Part shown: one piece after another, positions 7,036-15,630 of the stretch | How the letters are laid out: each line of letters opens with the position of its first letter | How positions within the stretch are numbered: the first letter of the stretch is position 1 | DNA from: CAZTDD01 sp964612675 | GTDB taxonomy: Bacteria > Hinthialibacterota > Hinthialibacteria > Hinthialibacterales > JAKPRU01 | DNA: 37,646 nt | Assembly: GCA_964612675.1 (NCBI GenBank) | Contig: CAZTDD010000066.1 | Location: forward strand, 1 to 37,646 | Direction: 5' to 3' | Translations under genes and position numbers: made by a program | The notes under the pieces: generated by a model | Told to the model about the DNA's origin: nothing | The model's input: the letters and a program-made list of their open reading frames with translations, nothing else | Databases searched by the model: none

Positions 7036-8697
7036 TTATCTCTTAATCGGCTTCAGCGTGATATAGATATCCCCTCCCGAATCCGTGCCGTTGGCCGCCG
7101 AGTCGTAGGGCGAACGCGCCTTCTCGTCGACTAAGTCCGGACCGACGCTATAGAGGACCAGCTCGCTGCCACTCGTTTTCCACAGGTACGGTTCATCTGT
7201 ATATGGACCGACAATGTTGTTCCAGTTTGGCAGGTCCCGTGGACCGCCCGGCAGGCGGCCGTTCTCCGCTTCGTACAATCTGGCATCGAGCGCCAGTGCC
7301 GCGAGATCCTCATGCACTTGCGCAGATAGACACCGTATCATCACTGTTTTGTAATTCGGCATCGCCATTGTTACAAACCTGCCGTACCCTTCCATTTTCG
7401 CTTTCAGGTCAACATCTTTGTATTCTTTGTAGGGTTTTGTATAGATTGTCAGAATTTGTTTGCCTTCGCCTTCCCAGAATTCGAGTCCTTTGGCCAAATC
7501 CCCCATCACGGTATCCAATTGGGCCAACTGAGCCTCGGCTTTTTGACGTTCTTCCCCGGACATTGTCTTCAGTTCTTCCTGCGCCTTTTCTCTTTGTACT
7601 TCATAATTCTCCAGAGAAAAGCCGGGGAATTGTTCTTTTACCTTGGTGTACGTTTGCTTCAGCGTGGCTGAACTCATACGCCTCTCCGTTTCCAGCACGG
7701 TTTGGATAGCTTTCGGATTCCGATTCTGCCGAAGGGTACGGAGATACTCGCCCATCTCCGCAAGTGAATCATTGGGAAAGGTCATTTCAGATAAGAAATT
7801 CGACAGGGAACGAAATGTGTCTTGCCGCGCTTTCACCGAGATCAGGTATTGTATCAACATGGGGGCCGAATTGGCGAGATCGTGACCGAATTTTGCCGCA
7901 TGCATGTAGGCTTGAGCCGATTCAGCCATGTCGCCGGATTCGGCTTTGAGCTGAGCATCGGCGGCCAGCAGATCCCCCGCATACAATAACCCTGTGTGTG
8001 TGGGCGCGGTCAAACTCTCCACCGGTGGGAAGGAGCAGTATTCGCTTGTGGTACCGCGCTTCAACACGTACAACAAATCGCCATTTTGTCGAATGAGCCT
8101 CTCCACGTGTCGTCTGGTGGTGGACGTCGGTCTTGGCTCTTTGAGATAGGCTTGGAGTCTGTCTCCGGACTTCTGATCGCTCAGGTTCTCGACGCCCAGG
8201 ATGTTCGCTTGGACGTAGTATTCCAGCGCGTTGCCGGGCGGTTGGTTTTCAAGAAACTCCTCGGCGAGTCGGGTGAAAGCGATCACTTTCGGGTCTGTCG
8301 GTTTTGGAATTCGGATGGAGCGTTCGGCCTCCTTCTTCAAAAAACTCGACGATTTGGGGGAAGACGTCGGCGCGGTCTGCCGGGGAGCGGTCCGCACCGG
8401 CTGCCCCTGCTTTCTTTTCAAATACTCCTGATACGCTTGATTGGTCGGTGCGTATTGTTGGATAAATTTCTTGTCTCCTTCCGGGTCTCGCTTCACAATC
8501 TCAATTGAGTCGATCGAGCGCGAGAGCATGCCGTCCTTGGTCAAAATGAGAATGATCTGCGAGTCTTCTTCGAGAATCGCACCTTCTACGTCGGCATATT
8601 TCGCCGGCATGTTCTTTAAACGAAACTCCGACGAGGAAACCGTGCCGCTAGACACAACGAACAAAACAAAGAAAACTGATAAGTGTTTTACAAGCAT
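7036..8697 (-). CDS. Secreted protein of unknown function
   Basis: A 553-aa protein. ATG 8697 is chosen because GGAGAGAG precedes it and it opens a signal peptide (MLVKHLSVFFVLFVVSSGTV). A short N-terminal domain (LKNMPAKYADVEGAILEEDS, GMLSRSIDSIEIV) is followed by a Pro/Ser/Thr-rich linker and a long helical region (about 140-440) with heptad-like Glu/Lys runs. The final segment LYEAENGRLPGGPRDL ... LVLYSVGPDLVDE resembles the C-terminal half of G-type pseudopilins but without a prepilin N-terminus. No enzyme motif. Transcribed alone toward the terminator at 6992. Function not assigned. Confidence 0.7.
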   Translation of the reverse strand: MLVKHLSVFFVLFVVSSGTVSSSEFRLKNMPAKYADVEGAILEEDSQIILILTKDGMLSRSIDSIEIVKRDPEGDKKFIQQYAPTNQAYQEYLKRKQGQPVRTAPRQTAPTSSPKSSSFLKKEAERSIRIPKPTDPKVIAFTRLAEEFLENQPPGNALEYYVQANILGVENLSDQKSGDRLQAYLKEPRPTSTTRRHVERLIRQNGDLLYVLKRGTTSEYCSFPPVESLTAPTHTGLLYAGDLLAADAQLKAESGDMAESAQAYMHAAKFGHDLANSAPMLIQYLISVKARQDTFRSLSNFLSEMTFPNDSLAEMGEYLRTLRQNRNPKAIQTVLETERRMSSATLKQTYTKVKEQFPGFSLENYEVQREKAQEELKTMSGEERQKAEAQLAQLDTVMGDLAKGLEFWEGEGKQILTIYTKPYKEYKDVDLKAKMEGYGRFVTMAMPNYKTVMIRCLSAQVHEDLAALALDARLYEAENGRLPGGPRDLPNWNNIVGPYTDEPYLWKTSGSELVLYSVGPDLVDEKARSPYDSAANGTDSGGDIYITLKPIKR

Positions 8698-8834
8698 GAT
8701 CTCTCTCCTCTTATTGAATGAGTGCAATAACTGCGTAATCGAACGCCTACGGGGTTATATAAACCGGTCCGTGTAGAAAATTCCCGGTTATTTGGTTCAT
8801 TGTTTTCCCAAGAATACAATGATCCCTTTTGTTG

Positions 8835-11800
8835 TCAAAACCGCCGCCAGGGTGAGATTCCTGATGCCGGGGGTGTCGGCGTCGGTGTGGGCTCATCCCC
8901 AAGGACGGTTAGCGTGAGAGAGTTGACTGTGCTGAGATTGCCCGCGGCGTCTTTTGCGTAGAGTGCCACCGCGTATTTGCCTATTTGGGCCTTTGATCCG
9001 AATTGTGTCGTGGGGAAATCCGTGAGCACCGCATAATGTCGGCCTGATTCTGTGTCAAACGAGAGCTGGACCACGTTCTGTGCCGGTGGATTCGCTCCAT
9101 CCGCAGGGGCGGTGATGACGGCGTGAATGGAAATCTCGGAGGCATCAAGCGTGGATTCGTCTTCGGCAAGCACAGATAACGTCGGCGTCTGGCCCGGCAG
9201 GAGGTTCTGATCTTCCGACGTTTCGATAATTCGCGGCGCGTTGAGATCCGGCAAATCGAATAGACTCTCGACCTGGTGAACCGTGAGACCGAAAAACACA
9301 TCGCGCAGTCTGCCCGGCATCATCGCGGGGATCGGCTGCGGATACGCGAAGACCACCGGTCCCTGCAATCTCGTCAAACTGGATGCCGCTTGCTCGTGCG
9401 CCTCACCGATCGACAGGCCTTTCGCCACGGCGTCCATCAGGAATCGCGAATAACTGATAAACTCGCCTGTGTCAGGCGAGTTGCCATACAGCGCGATGTT
9501 CAAATGTTTCTCGCCGGTGCTCGTTAATATATATCCGTCCGGCCCGTCGATAAAATTCCTTAACCCGTTTTGTGCCATCTGCTCGCGAATAATCCCCGCT
9601 TGATGCGTATCGATAACGAAGACTGTTTCTCCTGTTTTCCCCGCTGCCTGGAGAACATCGTGCCGATCTTTCATCAATAAACTGATTTGATCCGGATGAA
9701 TGATTTCCGAATCGGATAATTGAATGGAACCCGAAATGCCGTCGGCGTTCGGACCGGCCAAGACCGCCGTGTAAACGTCTGCGTCGGCTGAAGCGGCCAA
9801 ACTCGCTTCGAGCTGCGCAACAGTCGCAGGTGTATCATCCAGGGAGTTGAATGCGGAAAGTGTCGTGTCGGTGAACTGTCGTTCTTTCAGAATACGAACA
9901 GTTGTCTCATACAACGCTCGCCAGGAAGACTCTAATTCCGGGCGCGGTGCGGGACCAAACGCAACGAATGCTCTTCCGATCCCGGGGATCGGCTCCACCG
10001 CTGCAGCCGGCGCTTTTTCCGCGGCAGGTCCCTTGGCGGCCGCCCGAAGTTTGCCGACCGGAATTCGCAGGCGAGGGCTCTTCCCGAACGCGGGATTCGT
10101 GCGGCTGTAGCTGTTGTCGAATCTCGCTTGAACGATCCAATCGCCCGCGTTCAACTCGTCTTCCGATTCAACCGCAAAGGATGTCTTGAACATCCCGGAG
10201 ATCGCCGAGATGTAAACGTCAGTCTGTGTTTCTTTCCTCTCGGTTCCCTCGACTTCCAATGAGACATCGACTTTCAATACATCCGGATTCGGCGAGATAC
10301 GGCCGAACACTTCCACACGATCGCCGACGTTGCTTTCGGAGAGCCTCGACGTTGTTGCGATGTAGATTTGGACCGGCTCACGCAATACGGTATCGACGGT
10401 CTCAGGAAGCAACTGAAGGTCCACACTGGAAGGAACCATGTCGATGAACACGGGAATCGCTTGAATTAGCGGTGTATCGGAATCGTTTCCCGTCCACATT
10501 CGTGCCGTGATATCCGCACGCACGATCAAGCGCCTCCGGTTGGGATTGAAGAAATCTCCGGAAGGGACGAGTGTCACTGTTCCGATTCCCGGAAAATGTA
10601 CACGCGATGGATCAATTGTTGGATCTTCGAAATAACTCTCGAAACCGGGCTCCAGTTCTACTGCTATTTCCGCCCACCAGTTTCTTGCGTCGATTTCAGG
10701 GTTCTGCAGGCACTGAATGGTAAACGTGACGGGGTCTCCATTTGTGCGACGCAACCGTTGAATCGTCGTGAGAGTATAGTCTTCAGAGGTGACAACCGGC
10801 CTGGGAGTGGGCGTAGGTTTCGGTTGAGGTGCAGACCCAAGCGTTAATGTGACGCGATAGTCGCCCACGCTTCGATTCGGTGGGCCGCCGGGGGCTGTGA
10901 CGCGAATTTGAAATGGATTATTAAAACCGCTTCCTTGAGGAGGAAGTGTATGGATCAACAATGAGTCGGGACGATTCGGTCCGTCATCGTTGACCGTCAG
11001 TAGCCGTCCGAGTCCGTCGACAAGTTCGATAATGGGATCCAGGGTAGAGCCTTCCGCCGCCTCGACAGCAATGGTCACCTCTTGTTCGGGCAAGGCGCTG
11101 AATCGATAGGTGTCCACATCGCCAGAAAATGAGAGAGAGCCCTCCACCGGACTGCCCGATTCCAGCTCGCGTGGTTCTTCGTCTGGATCGGGTTCACAGA
11201 TCGGTACTTCATAAATGGCATAGCCGGATTTACCCATGCTGAGGATCAGGCGATTCTCGGTCAAATCCATTCCGTTCACGGGGGTATCGGATAAAGTCAT
11301 GCTGAGGTAATGAGACGCACGTTCGGATGATTCGACAATAAATGCGACAGCGAAATTCCTGAATTGAACGCCATAATCTTCGCTTTCCAAACCGAAAGTT
11401 TCTACATTCGTGAAAGCCCCATACAGGACGCCGTCGCGTGCAATGAGGTACGTAGAATTCGCGCGAAGAGCGGTGGTGGTAGCCGTGAATTTACTGATTA
11501 TGTTGTCCAAACGGATGTAGTGCGAAAGTTGAACAACAGTCTCTTCAACAATATTGTACATGTTGATTCTCTGTTGATAGGCCCCTGCCATCGTCGCCGC
11601 GTAGAATCGATTTCCATCGATTGCCAGCGCATCGACCGCATCCGTTTCGGTTGTACTGTGAAGAGTAGGCGTCGCGGGGTTACTCACGTCGTAGATCGCG
11701 ATTGTGCCGTTGCCGGTGTCACGGGGACCTGACCGGTTACCGGATGCTACGACCAGGTATCGGTCTCCCAGAGCCGCTACGTGTGGTGTGGTTGCAAGTG

Positions 11801-13400
11801 GGATCGACGCGATCTGTTCAAGTGGATTCTCGCCACCCACAGCATAGGAAATTAAATAGGGTATCATTGATTCATTGCCGCTGACCTCGGCGAGCGCGTA
11901 AACACCGTCACGGTGGGCGAACTGATGAGTGACGGCGATCGAAGCTTCAGGCACAGTACCCCCCGGCGGATCGTCGTTGGGAATGGAGATGCTCAGTTCT
12001 GCAAATACACGTGGCGAACCGGGATCTGCAACGTCGAGAATCGTTCTGTTGGAGAGAACAGTATTGCCGAAGTTCGCTATATTCGATGAAGAGGCTCCTA
12101 TGCTTGCTGTACCGATCAGGCGAGGACTATCAGGGAGCCGGTGGTCGAACATGCGAAAGCGGTTCTGATAGTTATCTACTGTTTGGACTATCGAGCCCTC
12201 GCTTGCGATAGCGACCGGGTCGGGAGCGTGCTCCTGCGTTTGGCTAAGGACTGGGAAACCCGGTGCCCGCAGGTCCCGGGCAACGAGTTGTCCCAGCTGG
12301 TTTTCATAGAAAAGGGTCTCCCCCATAATGTGGACGAAACCCGAATCGGCATCATCAATAGGCGATTGATAGGTTTCCGGATCGCCTAGAACCAGTCGCG
12401 GATTACTGACGTCCGAGATATCGTAGGCGAGGATCGGCGTCCCTAATGGCTTTCCCGATTCATCACTGAGGGAGTTAATCGGGTGTGTGAGTGTCAAGGG
12501 TACGTATAGAAGATCCCCGTCAAGAGCCGGCTCGAGCAACCATCCTTCCGTCTTCCCGTCTCCAGGCACGATTTCCGTAAGCTTGGCGAGTTTTCCTTCC
12601 TCTGTTACTTCGAAGATTCCCAGGCCACCAGAGCTCAGAGGAAAGAAAAGGCGATCTCCGATAATTTTAGGAGTCATATACATGTTTGGTTCTGATTTCT
12701 TGCTTGAGGTGATTTGTGGTCGTTGAGAATCGTGAACATCGACGATAGCATAAAAGACCTCTGCTTCCATAGTATTAAAATCGAATGTCATCCAATAGAC
12801 GAAGAGGTACTCGCCGGCTGTTGCAGAGACGGAGAGGATCTCGGAGAAATCCGGCGCGACATCACTTGTGGCATGGAAGAAGCGATCGGCAGCTATGGTC
12901 GACCTGACTCGAGGGGCGGACAGGTCTGACGCATCGATAATGCTGATTCTGTCCGCTGCGGCCACGTAAACCCACGTGTCGCGGACATCCACGCCCTTCG
13001 CCACATGAAATCCAGGGAGAACGTCAACAGATTCAGGATCCTCGAGACGTGAAATATCAAATGTTTTCAACCCTTCAAATCCAAGGGGTACAAAAAGCAA
13101 ATTCTCCACCGCCGCGAGCCCCATTATCGGTACGCTCCCCGATATCGTGCTAACGTGCCCAATATCACGAAGGTTTGTTGGATCGGAAAGGTCCACAATC
13201 GAGACGGAGTAGGGGCGGGATAGGAAAGCGAGCGTACCGCTTCGGCGCATAGTATCCGCGGCCCCGCCGAATGAGGAGATGCCCTTAAGGGAACCCTGTT
13301 GCGTGGAACGTATCGGTTTGGGCTCCGCCCTTTGGACGAATACTATTGTGTGAATTAACAATGTCAGGAAGATGAAGACATCTACGCATTTTGAACGCAT
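8835..13400 (-). CDS. Large secreted LVIVD-repeat/PPC protein with inactive-looking caspase-like domain
   Basis: A 1521-aa protein with an N-terminal signal segment (FIFLTLLIHTIVFV). Residues about 50-720 hold a beta-propeller-like array of LVIVD motifs (VSIVDLSDPTNLRDIG, RISIIDASDLSAPRV, IAIYDVSNPATPTL). A PPC-type domain follows (about 745-855, ELESGSPVEGSLSFSGDVDTYRF), then a Pro-Thr linker and beta domains. Around 1150-1390 is a caspase/C25-like fold. Its His-strand aligns with AVLAGPNADG (residues 1216-1218, where GHG is expected), and its Cys-strand with VFVIDTHQAG (His1266, where Cys is expected). The protein ends in a Thr-Pro linker and SPWRRF. It is probably a surface or extracellular binding protein in which the protease domain has lost catalysis. 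Domain names are by motif recognition. Confidence 0.75.
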   Translation of the reverse strand: MRSKCVDVFIFLTLLIHTIVFVQRAEPKPIRSTQQGSLKGISSFGGAADTMRRSGTLAFLSRPYSVSIVDLSDPTNLRDIGHVSTISGSVPIMGLAAVENLLFVPLGFEGLKTFDISRLEDPESVDVLPGFHVAKGVDVRDTWVYVAAADRISIIDASDLSAPRVRSTIAADRFFHATSDVAPDFSEILSVSATAGEYLFVYWMTFDFNTMEAEVFYAIVDVHDSQRPQITSSKKSEPNMYMTPKIIGDRLFFPLSSGGLGIFEVTEEGKLAKLTEIVPGDGKTEGWLLEPALDGDLLYVPLTLTHPINSLSDESGKPLGTPILAYDISDVSNPRLVLGDPETYQSPIDDADSGFVHIMGETLFYENQLGQLVARDLRAPGFPVLSQTQEHAPDPVAIASEGSIVQTVDNYQNRFRMFDHRLPDSPRLIGTASIGASSSNIANFGNTVLSNRTILDVADPGSPRVFAELSISIPNDDPPGGTVPEASIAVTHQFAHRDGVYALAEVSGNESMIPYLISYAVGGENPLEQIASIPLATTPHVAALGDRYLVVASGNRSGPRDTGNGTIAIYDVSNPATPTLHSTTETDAVDALAIDGNRFYAATMAGAYQQRINMYNIVEETVVQLSHYIRLDNIISKFTATTTALRANSTYLIARDGVLYGAFTNVETFGLESEDYGVQFRNFAVAFIVESSERASHYLSMTLSDTPVNGMDLTENRLILSMGKSGYAIYEVPICEPDPDEEPRELESGSPVEGSLSFSGDVDTYRFSALPEQEVTIAVEAAEGSTLDPIIELVDGLGRLLTVNDDGPNRPDSLLIHTLPPQGSGFNNPFQIRVTAPGGPPNRSVGDYRVTLTLGSAPQPKPTPTPRPVVTSEDYTLTTIQRLRRTNGDPVTFTIQCLQNPEIDARNWWAEIAVELEPGFESYFEDPTIDPSRVHFPGIGTVTLVPSGDFFNPNRRRLIVRADITARMWTGNDSDTPLIQAIPVFIDMVPSSVDLQLLPETVDTVLREPVQIYIATTSRLSESNVGDRVEVFGRISPNPDVLKVDVSLEVEGTERKETQTDVYISAISGMFKTSFAVESEDELNAGDWIVQARFDNSYSRTNPAFGKSPRLRIPVGKLRAAAKGPAAEKAPAAAVEPIPGIGRAFVAFGPAPRPELESSWRALYETTVRILKERQFTDTTLSAFNSLDDTPATVAQLEASLAASADADVYTAVLAGPNADGISGSIQLSDSEIIHPDQISLLMKDRHDVLQAAGKTGETVFVIDTHQAGIIREQMAQNGLRNFIDGPDGYILTSTGEKHLNIALYGNSPDTGEFISYSRFLMDAVAKGLSIGEAHEQAASSLTRLQGPVVFAYPQPIPAMMPGRLRDVFFGLTVHQVESLFDLPDLNAPRIIETSEDQNLLPGQTPTLSVLAEDESTLDASEISIHAVITAPADGANPPAQNVVQLSFDTESGRHYAVLTDFPTTQFGSKAQIGKYAVALYAKDAAGNLSTVNSLTLTVLGDEPTPTPTPPASGISPWRRF

Positions 13401-13522
13401 TTGCTCCCTCCGATAACCATCGTGCTTGCCACCGCCTGCATCGAGATTATGTCGCGACAGATGTCCGGTATTCTAGCACATTCAGCGAGCCGGATGGGTA
13501 GCGATCTGCAACAGTTTTCTGT

Positions 13523-13549
13523 TCAGAACCGCCGCCAGGGTGACGGGGG
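13523..13549 (-). other. Orphan C-terminal tail remnant (PPSPWRRF-stop)
   Basis: Read on the minus strand, the eight codons before the stop at 13523-13525 encode PPSPWRRF, preceded by an in-frame stop at 13550-13552. The last six residues equal the C-terminus of the 1521-aa protein. At DNA level aaccgccgccagggtga is identical at 8839-8855 and 13527-13543. It may be the leftover end of a paralogous gene. The rest of 13401-13614 shows no gene. Confidence 0.45.
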
Positions 13550-13614
13550 TTAGGAGGGATGCTGCTTTGTTTCCAAGACTACTGCGATGCGGTTTCTTAT
13601 TGAGGAGAATCAAG

Positions 13615-13696
13615 CGGAGGGGCAGGGATTCGAACCCTGGGAGCAGTGTTACCCACTCGCCGGTTTAGCAAACCGTTCTGACCACCTAACTCAACG
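13615..13696 (-). tRNA. tRNA-Ser(GCT), apparently a 3' fragment or att duplicate
   Basis: On the minus strand the T-arm is CAGGG-TTCGAAT-CCCTG (13623-13639). The long class II variable arm is at about 13640-13659. The anticodon loop TTGCTAA (13665-13671) gives anticodon GCT, and the D-arm is TTGA...TCAG with GG in the loop (13677-13694). The 3' acceptor strand is CCCCTCC plus discriminator G; CCA is not encoded. Upstream of the D-arm the sequence is GTTTAGCTAC, which cannot pair with CCCCTCC, so the 5' acceptor strand is missing. This fits a 3' tRNA fragment left at one end of an island that starts here, with the intact gene at the far end (not in window). It might instead be a decayed tRNA gene. 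Confidence 0.7.
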
Positions 13697-13777
13697 TAGC
13701 TAAACCTCACATTATGCTTGTTTTTCAAGGGTTTTCGCGTATCATACGAAATGAGCATTTACTTCGAATTCACAAGA

Positions 13778-13796
13778 AACAGTACTAAAACAGTAC
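13778..13796. repeat. Direct repeat between att site and integrase gene
   Basis: aacagtac occurs at 13778-13785 and 13789-13796, exactly 11 bp (one helical turn) apart, 20 bp before the integrase start. Short helically phased repeats like this are typical integrase arm-type or excisionase sites; the assignment is inference. Confidence 0.35.
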
Positions 13797-13815
13797 GAGT
13801 TCGGATGGCATTATT

Positions 13816-14916
13816 ATGACGTGGAAGCTTCAAAAAGAGCCAAACGGGGTGTGGTACGCTCGCAACCAAGAAGGCGCACAAGATCGTAAGCGGAGTCTAA
13901 AAACAAAGAGCAAACGTGAGGCCGAGAAGATCCTTCATCTGTTGAATGAACAAGAAAATCGTTGCCGCTACGGTGCTCCAAGAATCGATCCTGCTACCGT
14001 ACTTACGGTAGGCGATATTGTTCCTGAGTATTTGAAACACATCGAGGTTCGACTCGCCCCAAGTTGGACTCACACGGTACGCGGTTACATCAACAAGCAT
14101 TTCGGACCATTGCTGAAGAAACAACTCAATCAAATCTCCAAGGGTGACATTGAAGCCTGGCAGAATCGAATGCTACGAGCCGGGCTCACGAAAGCTACGG
14201 TCAACCGGGTTTGCTCCATCCTGAGTTGTATTTACACTTTCGCCATTGACAGAGAATTGGTCGATCTTTTTGACAGACCTCGAATCGTTCGCTTGAAGGA
14301 GGAAAGAGCACCTATTCGATGGTTCCGAGACGATGAAGTGCGGGCCATTTTTGAAGTTGCTCCGAGCATTGGCGAGGATGTCGCCCTATTTGTACATCTT
14401 GGAATTCAAACTGGTTTACGACTTCGAGAAATCCTGTCCTTAAGGTGTGTCGATGTCGACCGAACAAATCGTCAGATCATCATTTGTGGGCATGAGGATG
14501 ACGGATTCCGCCCAAAAAGTCGGCAAGAACGACGCGTTCCTGTTCATCCCGATCTCTGGCCTTGGCTGAACAAGACTACTACCGGGCGGTATTTTCCGCC
14601 CAGCCCTCGTGGCGTTGAATATGGTCATCAATTTCGAACTGACTTTCGCGGCCCCTGGCGGGTTCTTATGCAGGCAGCGGCAATCGAGATTCCCGCTACG
14701 CCTCACGCCATGCGGCATACCTTTGGCACATGGCTCGCGCGGACCGGCTGTTCCGCTTTTGAGATTCAAGCACTAATGGGGCATAGCAGTGTGCAGGTTT
14801 CAGAACGGTACATTCACATCGCCGGTGGTGTTGGTCTGCGACGGGCGGTGGAAGCACTCACTTTCACGCCTTTGCTACCCGATCCCCTGGGAAGAGCGAA
14901 ATCTGGCGAGTCTTGA
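13816..14916 (+). CDS. Tyrosine recombinase / phage-type integrase
   Basis: A 366-aa integrase of ordinary family length. The N-terminal arm has a Lys/Arg-rich DNA-binding start, and a SAM-like core-binding domain spans about 70-165 (YLKHIEVRLAPSWTHTVRGY). The catalytic domain contains the Arg in TGLRLREILSL (about 200-210), a basic KSRQERRVPVHP strand, HAMRHTFGTW (His and second Arg), LMGHSSVQVSERYIHI with the final His and the nucleophilic Tyr. All catalytic residues are present. It lies about 120 bp from the tRNA-Ser fragment and points into the island, so it is the likely enzyme that integrated the island. No strong ribosome site is seen. Confidence 0.92.
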   Translation: MTWKLQKEPNGVWYARNQEGAQDRKRSLKTKSKREAEKILHLLNEQENRCRYGAPRIDPATVLTVGDIVPEYLKHIEVRLAPSWTHTVRGYINKHFGPLLKKQLNQISKGDIEAWQNRMLRAGLTKATVNRVCSILSCIYTFAIDRELVDLFDRPRIVRLKEERAPIRWFRDDEVRAIFEVAPSIGEDVALFVHLGIQTGLRLREILSLRCVDVDRTNRQIIICGHEDDGFRPKSRQERRVPVHPDLWPWLNKTTTGRYFPPSPRGVEYGHQFRTDFRGPWRVLMQAAAIEIPATPHAMRHTFGTWLARTGCSAFEIQALMGHSSVQVSERYIHIAGGVGLRRAVEALTFTPLLPDPLGRAKSGES

Positions 14917-15056
14917 GACATCGTTGCGTAGTTGACTCGAACCAACAGACCTTTTGCGGCCTGAATGTCTAGGACGCAATACCTTGGCGTTGTATGCAAC
15001 AAGGAATGCCTCATCAGCGGTTTCCCGGAGGTGTCGCCTAATCACACGGTATAAAG

Positions 15057-15085
15057 TTCACGTCCCTGCGCATTTGGTCTACAAT
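15057..15085 (+). promoter_or_regulatory. Possible promoter of the BREX operon
   Basis: TTCACG (15057-15062) and TACAAT (15080-15085) are 17 bp apart, 43 bp before the brxF start. The 14917-15128 gap has no credible gene and is the only sizeable non-coding space before the long + strand operon, so a promoter is expected here. Match to consensus is moderate. Confidence 0.45.
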
Positions 15086-15128
15086 CTTGTTAGTTGGACC
15101 CAGGATTCAAGCATCTTGAGAGGGCGCA

Positions 15129-15617
15129 ATGGGGTCTGAGCCTCTAGCAGATCAAATCGTCGGCGAGATTGACAAAGTCAGGGAGCTTTATCATCGCCTT
15201 GTGCTTGTTGTGGCCCCGTCCGGAGCGGGAAAGACCGCTGCGCTACAGGAGATTCACAAGCGCACGGATGCACCGCTGCTCAATGTGAACCTCGGACTAT
15301 CCCGTCTTATGCTCGAACTTACCAAACGCCAGCGGGCGTTGCAGTTGGCCAAGCTGCTGTCCGAGATGGTGAATGTAACCGAGACTGAAACGGTCCTACT
15401 CGACAACATCGAAGTCTTATTCGATGTCGCTCTGAAACAAGACCCCCTTCGGTTGCTGCAGGGTCTGTCCCGGAATAAAACGGTGGTGGCTGCTTGGAAC
15501 GGCTCCATTAGAGACGGCAAGCTGATCTACGCGATCCCGGGGCATCCGGAGTATCGCGAGTATCCGGCGAAGGACTTCATCGCGATCTGTGGAGAGAGCG
15601 TCGACCAATCATCTTAA
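15129..15617 (+). CDS. brxF: BrxF, small P-loop ATPase of type 3 BREX
   Basis: A 162-aa protein. Walker A is APSGAGKT (residues 29-36) and the Walker B-like strand is ETVLLDNIEVLF (about 87-98). This size and the pairing with a downstream BrxC of the DUF6079 type identify BrxF, the marker of type 3 BREX. The start ATG is preceded by GAGAGGG. It ends 13 bp before brxC. In family knowledge BrxF is a cytoplasmic component needed for BREX-3; its exact biochemical job is not well established. Confidence 0.88.
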   Translation: MGSEPLADQIVGEIDKVRELYHRLVLVVAPSGAGKTAALQEIHKRTDAPLLNVNLGLSRLMLELTKRQRALQLAKLLSEMVNVTETETVLLDNIEVLFDVALKQDPLRLLQGLSRNKTVVAAWNGSIRDGKLIYAIPGHPEYREYPAKDFIAICGESVDQSS

Positions 15618-15630
15618 AGGAAGTAGGCTG

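Noticed and set aside
13717..13729. cttg-ttttt-caag as a terminator next to the tRNA
   Set aside because: Only a 4-bp stem with the T-run in the loop; too weak.
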